From Tausonia pullulans (Eukaryota > Basidiomycota > Tremellomycetes > Cystofilobasidiales > Mrakiaceae), in assembly GCA_951802195.1 (NCBI GenBank), contig OX637628.1, positions 310,001 to 374,000 of the forward strand: DNA of 64,000 nt. Direction: 5' to 3'. Below are positions 57,532 through 64,000 of the stretch, piece after piece (within the stretch, counting starts at the first letter, position 1; every line of letters starts with the position of its first letter). A model generated the notes under the pieces. That model made no database searches. It saw only the letters and a program-made list of their open reading frames with translations, and had not been told where the DNA came from. The translations under genes were made by a program, and so were the position numbers.

Positions 57532-58527
57532 GGTGAATGGTGTAGAATGGAGGGGGTTAGTTGGAGGATGGAAAGAGCTGGAGAGAGGGCTGAGTCGCTC
57601 GTCTCCCCTTGCGCGCCGTCCGCCTGACTGGCTGGCTCAGCGCTGTGACGCAACGTTCCGTCGTCGAGCCCTATTCTCAATTCCTGGGCCTCCACTCCAT
57701 ATTTGGGGCCCTCCAGGTGGCCATCCACCGAGGACCCTGCTTCGCTTTGATACAACCCAGTCGTCGTGTGATACGTCGAGCAAGAGGCAGCCACGATGAT
57801 GGGTGGCGTCGCCTGTCGGTGCGGGAGAAAGCAAAGCGGCAGCGAAGTCCAGTGGCGCGCGCGCGATGGACACCTATCGTTCGTTGTCGCTGCTCCCTCG
57901 AGGGCTAGGTGAGATAATTTACCATCTACTGAATCGAAAGAATCAAACCTCAGACGCAGGACGGTCTGTTGGGCTGGATTCAGGCAACCGAGAGGCACAC
58001 TATCTGCGCGCGCAGTCAAGTCATGCGAGGCTAATCGATCTCTGGTCAGAATCCAGGGCGGCCCCGTCCGTTGGTGGTCGCTTTTTTATATGTCGAGTAG
58101 CAGGCTTGACATGTCCTTCTGTGTGAGACGGGCGACCATCACGAGTGATGAACTCACGATTTGTCCGTCGGACGGCCTGACCTATCTCTCCGGCGCCCTT
58201 TCCGAACAGCCGGCATCACCTTCGAGCCGCTATCAACCGCGACGCCCTCCTCGCCTTGTTCCCTCCCTGCCTCAAGCCTCGCCCTTTTCTGACAGTCTTC
58301 GGGAAATCCCACCTTATCCAAGCGCTTAAGCGAAAATCTGTCGACATAGTATGAAGCTCGCCTCCTCGGGCATTCCCCTTCTCTCCCCGTCGGGTCTCCA
58401 GAGACCGGCTTCACTGTCGCCGCGGCGTTTCTCGCCCTTGAACATCGTCGCCCTCTCCTCGGTAGCCTACTTTCGCCGCCAACCTCCACCTACTTTCCCC
58501 CATCCTCATTCCCATCTCCGCCGCACC
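57532..58527. promoter_or_regulatory. Divergent upstream region of trehalase and AGX1
   Basis: About 1 kb between divergently transcribed genes. Pyrimidine-rich leaders flank both starts. Open frames on both strands near 57600-58020 look like chance; no domain is recognisable. I do not claim a specific stress-response element. Confidence 0.4.
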
Positions 58528-60637
58528 ATGTCTACCTTCAAGCAGGTCCGTTCTCACTATTAGGATCGCGTCGCGCCGAAGGCACACGAGCTGACCTCTT
58601 CAACCCCGCCTTGCTTCTCGCAGGAACCTCACAAGTGCGTGCGATTCCCCATCTTGCTTCTTCCTCTCACTCCATTCTAACACATCCTGTCTCTTTCATC
58701 AGGCTCCTCGTCATCCCCGGTCCCATCGAGCTATCTGATGCCGTCCTCGAGGCCAACGCCCACCCGTCCATGTCGCACGTCTCGCCTGCGTTCGTCCTTC
58801 ACTCCTTCCATCTGTCTCCTTGCCCTTCGTGCTGTTCCGACCCTACTTGCTCACTACCACTGGCTGTGCTCAAGACTGATAATGGACCTTGTTCCCCTTC
58901 AGGTTTGCTCCCGTTTTCGGCGACTGCATCCGCATGATGCGCGAGGTCCTCTACACCAAGACCGGCCAACCCTTCCTCGTCGCCGGGTCCGGAACCATGG
59001 CGAGTCTATCTCACGATCGCCTGATCCATAGAACCTCATACTGACATAGTTGTTCATCGATCTCTGTCGAACAGGGCTGGGACATGGTCGCGGCCAATCT
59101 TATGGAGGAGGGTGACTCGGCGCTCGTTCTGAACTCGGGCTACTTTGGTTCGTCCTCTTCCCTCTCCCCATGCCAGGCCACTCACTAACGAGACCGTTAC
59201 GTCGATCTTCTCTACAGGTGATAGCTTCAAGGACTGTCTCGAGGCATACGGCTCCGCGGTCACCACGCTTCCTTCGCCCATCGGAGGAGCGCCGACGTGC
59301 GTCTCCGCCGCAACCCCTCCTTTTTGTCTCTCGCTGACATGCTCGCAATGACACAACATAGTCGTGAGGAGATCAAGAAGGCTCTCCAGGCGAAGAAGTA
59401 CAAGGTCCTCACCTTCACGCACGTCAGTCTCCCTATCCTCCCACCCGACGTTGCTTTCCCCGATCTTCGCGTGCGCCCTCCTACTGACACGCCCCCTCCC
59501 CGGCCAACAACTAAGGTCGACACTTCGACCGGTGTCCTCTCTGACGCCAAGATGATTGGCGAGGTTGTCCGTGAGGTCTCGCCCGAGACGCTTGTCGTCC
59601 TCGATGGTGTCTGCTCAGTCGCGAGCGAGGAGATCCGGTGAGCCGTTTGTTCGGAGCATTTACGCCAGCTGTCTCTTGCATGTCCGACTATGTCCGCCCG
59701 GCGGCTTCGCTGACCTCGGTCTCTCCCCGATCATCAGCTTTGACGACTGGGGCATGGACGTGAGTGTGCTCCCTCCGCTCTCGTACTTGCTTGTGTACGC
59801 TCCTGACACATCTTCCCCCACCCATCGACAGGTCGTCATCGGTGCCCCCCAGAAGGGCATTGGAGCTCCCCCCGGTCTCTCGATCACCGTCGCCTCAGAG
59901 AAGGCAATCTCAACGTTTCAAAACCGCAAATCTAAGGTCCCGGCGTACTACATCTCGTGGGCCAAGTGGCTGCCGATCATGAAGAGCTACGAGAACCTGC
60001 CCGCGGCGTATTTTGCCACTCGTGCATAGCCCCTCTTTCCCTCTCCCTTTCTTTCTCTCTTTCTAAACTAACAGCTGGCCCCCTCTCACAGCCCCTGTTC
60101 AGCTTATCTACGCTCTCCACGCCGCCCTCTCGGCCATTACCAAGGCCTCCCCCTCGCTTGAAGAACGCTTCGCCCTCCACAAGGCTGCGTCCAACAAGGT
60201 TAAAGACTTTGTCATCGACCTTGGGCTCGAGCTCCTCCCTCTCAGCAGGGACGCCAGTGCGAACGGCATGACGGCAGTCAAGTTCCCTCCCGGCCTGAAA
60301 GCGCCGGACCTGTGAGGACCCTTGCTATGTTAAAGAAGGAGGACGCTCGCTGATGCCCTCGGCCCTTTTCTTTCAGCCTGCCAAAGCTCCTCGCCAGGGA
60401 CGTCGTCATGGCCGCCGGGCTCCTCGGACCCATCAAGGAGACCTACTTCCGCATCGTTCGTTTCCCACTCCCTCTCTTTCCGCCCTCTCTCTCTCCCCCT
60501 CTGACCCTACCTGCATGCAGGGCCACCTCGGCGTTACGGCCGTCGATGCCTCCCGAGGCGACATCGACAAGCTTCTTGGCGCGCTTAAGGCGTCGCTCGA
60601 GGAGGCTGGCTTCAAGAAGGGCTCTGTGTCCAACTGA
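58528..60637 (+). CDS. AGX1: Alanine-glyoxylate aminotransferase
   Basis: A PLP-dependent class V aminotransferase that makes glycine and pyruvate from alanine and glyoxylate. Exon 1 is MSTFKQ; next come EPHK, then LLVIPGPIELSDAVLEANAH and PSMSHVSPAFAPVFGDCIRM. Conserved blocks follow: TKTGQPFLVAGSGTMGWDMV, EEGDSALVLNSGYFGDSFKD, EIKKALQAKKYKVLTFTHVD, TSTGVLSDAKMIGEVVREVS, LVVLDGVCSVASEEIRFDDW and GMDVVIGAPQKGIGAPPGLS (Lys in QKG forms the PLP Schiff base). Then come KSKVPAYYISWAKWLPIMKS, PPVQLIYALHAALSAITKAS and FRIGHLGVTAVDASRGDIDK, ending EEAGFKKGSVSN (stop 60635-60637). No clear C-terminal peroxisomal SKL signal is present, so it is cytosolic or mitochondrial. About nine introns. Full length. 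Confidence 0.92.
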
Positions 60638-60898
60638 AGGCGTGGGGTCCAAAAGGCTAAGCTCTAAAGTAGTCGAACCGAACGAATTGAAGAAGCGAGA
60701 GGGTGTGATCTCTCGCTTGTGTTACTGTTAAACAAACCCCCACACTCTACCCACCCATCATTCTTGTAGCTCCCCCCTTCTTTTCTGGCTCGCCGGTTAC
60801 ATGGACCCCGCTTTTTTCTTTTCTTTCAAAACACTCTCAGAACAAAAAAAATGACAAGAAAGTATATTCAGCCCCTCCACTTTCTCTCCTTCCCTTCA

Positions 60899-63049
60899 TC
60901 AGTCCAGCCCAAACCGATCCGGCAGCAGCACGGGCCCATACAGACTCCACAAGTAGAGCCCGACGCAGATCCACGAGCTCACGACACGCATCCACATGGC
61001 GCCCTCTGATCGGCCGATGTACACGTCCATCGGGTCGTCCCCGCCACCTCCAGTGCCGGTGGGGACAACGATACGCCAATCGGTGAGAAGACCGGCGGTG
61101 TACATTGAGGCCATGATGAAAATGACGTGGAACCAAGTGTACTTGCGCAAGCACGCAGGTGGGGTTAACAACGAGTGATGAGGAGAATTGAGAAGACGAA
61201 GAGCAAGACTCACGCTGTACTTGGTGCCCGTCTTCTCGTCGTCGCGGTCCCGATCGCCAGCGTGCTCACCATCCTCTGACTCGGGGTCGTCATCCTCCTC
61301 GAGTACGGAAGCCGGAAGGGATCTGGCGACAGATCTCGTCGTGAATGGATGAACGATTTCACACTTCGCATCACGAGCTCACTCACCCTGCTTCAACAGC
61401 CGCCAACAGCGCCTGGTATCTCATCGAGTCCTTCCTCTGGCCCCCCGGCTGCTGCGTCACCAGACCAACCTCTCCATGCTCTCCACCCAGAACCCCGTCC
61501 ACATCCGTCGTCGGCAGCCTGATTGCTCCCGCGCCCTTCTTCTTCCCCGAGAGCGCCCTCGTCTGTGTCGCGGCCCTTGTCGTCGAGTACGCGATCGCCA
61601 AAAACGTGAACATCGCTCCCAGCACCACGGTCGTCGTCCTCGCGCCCGTCGAGCCATTCGTGATTGGGTTGCATGCTCCACCGGCGTCATCGTGATTCGC
61701 AACGGCTGAAGCGATGAGGTACGTCGTGTAGATTGAAACCATCGACGCTTGAGCGAGTCCAGAGCGGGGGTTGGCCTCTTGGACAGCTGGTAGGACTGAG
61801 GAGATGGTGAGCAGGACGGAAAGGACGAGATTGAAGGTAATGAAGAAAGTGTTGAGGCCGCAAGTTTCGCCGGAGAAGTAGGCGTAAAGAAGGGAAGTAA
61901 GCGTGATCGATGCGGCGTACATGCCTGAAGAGAAAGGTGTGAATCATTAAACGAGGAAGGAGAGAGGGGAATATATCAGGGCGACCCACCGAAAGTCGAG
62001 CCGACGAGGATCAACTGCCAGAGATTGGACGATGACGACTCCCACCGGTCGAGGCACGACTCGGACCACGTGTGCGCAAAATCGATCAGGAGAACGAGAC
62101 CGAGTAGGATGAAGCAGGCCGCACCAATCGGGGCTGGCAAGAGTCGTCAGAGAGAGAAAGAGAAGATGAAGTAAGTGGATACGACTCACAGATGTAGGAG
62201 CCGTACCACATGAAGAACTCGTTCGGGATGAGGAATGTGATGAAGACGAGAACCATCCAGAGCAGGATCTTGGGACCCCACCAGCTATGAAGTCGAGGAC
62301 GTCAGTGGACCTTCTCGCTTTCCTCTATCTCGTCTCGTCTCGGCGCTAGGTCGGCCGGAGCCCGCCCGCATGCACGCACCCGTTCTGGAGCGCGGCACGC
62401 TTAGTGCGTGTGTCGTGGACGCCGATGAGGGAGAGTGCGAGGATGAGGTGAAGAAGGCCAAGGGCAAAGCAGAATCGGTGGGTCTGCGATAGAGGCAGAG
62501 GCAAGAGGCAAGGTAGAATGAGCGGGAGACGACTTCCCAAGAGAGCAAGCGAGAGGCAGCGCGCGACTGGCCGGCTACTCACAGCGAGAAGGCCATAGCA
62601 TTTGCCGCCGGTGCAGTCCATGAGGATCCAGTCCCAACTAAGTTTCTCGATCTGCCGGATAGCAATGTCGGTCCGCATGAGCCAGGCGATCATCGAATTG
62701 ATACAGAACAGGATCTGTGACAGGAGAGAAGGGAAAGGAGAGGCGAGGGCGGTGCCTTCCCACTTTGGTCAGCCGAAGCTGCGCTGCAAGGCCAGGGCGA
62801 GAGAGCAGGAGATAAGGCGTACGGCAAATCCAACGCGTGTGGCGATGGAAGAGTTGCAGTTGCACCTGAAAGAAGTGCGTGTCAGTCATGCGGAGCAGGG
62901 AAGCGAGCAAGTAGAAGCGCGGCAAGGACTCACGATTTGAAGAGGGCGCTGAAGGCAGAGCCGCTGAGGAAGAAGACAATACCACTCAGAGCTGAGGTGG
63001 CGAGGCCACTGAGGGAGCCCAGAATGGGGATGGAGAGCAGGGCACCCAT
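60899..63049 (-). CDS. TMS1: Serine incorporator (TMS1/Serinc) membrane protein
   Basis: A multi-pass membrane protein of the Serinc/TDE1 family, linked to serine incorporation into membrane lipids; the yeast member Tms1 is vacuolar. The start MGALLSIPILGSLSGLATSA is at 63049. Family blocks include FKSCNCNSSIATRVGFA, INSMIAWLMRTDIAIRQIEK, DCTGGKCYGLLAVHRFCFAL, TRTKRAALQNGWWGPKILLW and IPNEFFMWYGSYI. Later blocks are HTWSESCLDRWESSSSNLWQ, GETCGLNTFFITFNLVLSVL and ANPRSGLAQASMVSIYTTYL. A charged loop contains EEDDDPESEDGEHAGDRDRD, followed by YSYTWFHVIFIMASMYTAGL and LTDWRIVVPTGTGGGGDDPM, ending LLPDRFGLD (stop 60899-60901). About ten membrane segments; about eight introns. Full length. Confidence 0.92.
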
Positions 63050-63802
63050 GGTGTCAGAGCAGGAAGGTGGAAGTTGGGCGAGAAGCGAGACGGTGGCAAC
63101 CGCCGCGGAGACGGCCGGTGTGGGCTCATTCCCCCCCCGGTCCCCCTGACAACAAGCCGGCGAGGAGATGCGGCTCTTTTACTAGCTGCTGGTATAAATT
63201 ACTTCTTTTGTAGCGTTTGCCAGCGGCCGAATTTGACTTTGGAGGCGGCAGTGAGCACGTGCATCAGTGCTGGTAACCAGACCCGCAGCTGGCAACGACG
63301 ATCAGGTTTCATGGACACTGGCACACTTCTGTCCGACGAACTCCTCGCTGCGCACGGGCACTGCCGTCTTGCCTCTCTTGAGGTAGTATGATGCTGTTTG
63401 GGGTAAGCTTGGTCTCAGCTAAACTGGCATGTCGATCTTTCTACAGGCGACCTTTTGAGCCTGATTCACGCTTGGAGGCAAGCCCTTGGCCCAGTTGCTC
63501 CAAGACAAATCATCTTTCAGATCCATCTTCGTCACTAGCGAATGGTTTCCTCGCTGACGCTTGTTCCGTAAAGCTTTGAGCTCGTTCATCCAATTGCTTA
63601 GCTCATTTCCCAGATTTTTTTTATAATCACATGATATCCTTCGAGAAACTTCATCTATCGCAGGTGCATCTTTCAGGACCCACTTCCAGGAGTAGATATC
63701 ACGATATCACATTTAAAATAACCAGAACCAGCCGTCAGAGAAGGTTGAAAGTACAAAACAGCGAGGGCAGCACACATAGAAACACGGAGGGAACCAGAGA
63801 AA
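63050..63802. other. Intergenic: TMS1 upstream region and 3' flank of the MFS permease
   Basis: About 750 bases. The part next to the TMS1 start is moderately pyrimidine-rich on the sense strand. AT-rich sequence near 63610-63720 probably contains the 3' UTR of the partial permease gene. No other gene was recognised. Confidence 0.45.
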
Positions 63803-64000
63803 TCAAGGGACGTAGCGGAATCCAGGGGCAAAGTCAAACTTCTCGATAACATCGAGAACCTCTCCAGCGGGAGGGGCGCCTCCCTCGGCTTTGTCACGGC
63901 GGCGGTTCTCCCATCGGAAGTACGCCGACATGCTGAGTGCGATGGCAAGTCCAAGGCACTGGAACGCCAGATTGATGGACGCTCCCTTGGTGAAACGAGG
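63803..64000 (-). CDS. MFS permease of the Dal5 (anion:cation symporter) type, C-terminal part
   Basis: The C-terminus of a gene whose 5' part lies beyond the right edge. It reads TKGASINLAFQCLGLAIALS, MSAYFRWENRRRDKAEGGAP and PAGEVLDVIEKFDFAPGFRY, then VP with the stop at 63803-63805. A final membrane helix followed by YxRWENRRRDKxEGG and EKFDFAPGFRYVP is typical of allantoate/vitamin/amide permeases of the Dal5 family of the major facilitator superfamily. The substrate cannot be read from this fragment. Confidence 0.75.
   Translation of the reverse strand, partial: PRFTKGASINLAFQCLGLAIALSMSAYFRWENRRRDKAEGGAPPAGEVLDVIEKFDFAPGFRYVP

Noticed and set aside
1-64000. Transposons, LTR elements, viral remnants, CRISPR arrays, rRNA or telomeric repeats
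   Set aside because: No reverse transcriptase, integrase, transposase or capsid motifs, no long terminal repeats and no regularly spaced repeats were seen by eye; a repeat-library search would be decisive.

Overview
The window is nuclear DNA of an intron-dense fungus, most likely a basidiomycetous yeast. The evidence is moderate to high GC, genes cut by many short GT...AG introns (mostly about 50-100 nt, pyrimidine-rich near the acceptor), strong C/G preference at third codon positions, and basidiomycete-typical secreted families (a CPL1-like domain and BIM1-like domains). No placement below phylum is claimed. CDS coordinates run from the first to the last coding base and include introns. Introns were inferred by eye from open frames, family conservation and GT/AG boundaries, so outer limits are firmer than individual junctions.

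Layout. 0-11 kb: three minus-strand genes, namely an EAF1/VID21-type NuA4 subunit (HSA plus SANT), ribosomal protein uL14 (RPL23) with a 500-nt first intron, and the meiotic nuclease SPO11. 11.7-21.2 kb: a CPL1-like secreted Cys-rich protein (+), a DUF1349 protein (-), a SulP sulfate permease with STAS domain (+) and a GH16 beta-glucanase with a GPI-like tail (+). 21.5-26.6 kb: condensin SMC2 (+). 26.9-30.5 kb: a poorly resolved hypothetical gene (-) and a gene-poor stretch. 30.6-36.9 kb: a small mitochondrial protein resembling the complex I ESSS subunit (-), a Ser/Thr-rich mucin-like surface protein (+) preceded by an ORF whose stop overlaps its start codon, and the rRNA-processing factor CGR1 (+). 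37.2-40.9 kb: a divergent pair of BIM1-like (X325) paralogues. 41.5-47.9 kb: an MFS sugar transporter and an aldose 1-epimerase-like protein, both minus. 48.8-57.5 kb: a small unknown gene with a frame conflict, cullin-3, and neutral trehalase (all -). 58.5-64 kb: alanine-glyoxylate aminotransferase (+), the serine incorporator TMS1 (-), and the C-terminus of a Dal5-type MFS permease running off the right edge (-).

The genes are mostly unrelated housekeeping and cell-surface functions, as expected of a fungal chromosome arm. Loose themes are carbohydrate handling (sugar transporter, aldose epimerase, trehalase, GH16) and cell-surface proteins (BIM1-like pair, mucin, CPL1-like, GH16). I saw no CRISPR array, rRNA, confident tRNA, transposon or viral remnant. 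The most unusual items are the BIM1-like pair lacking the expected N-terminal copper-binding His, the stop/start overlap upstream of the mucin gene, the frame-conflicted small gene beside CUL3, and the long pure C tracts serving as intron polypyrimidine tracts.
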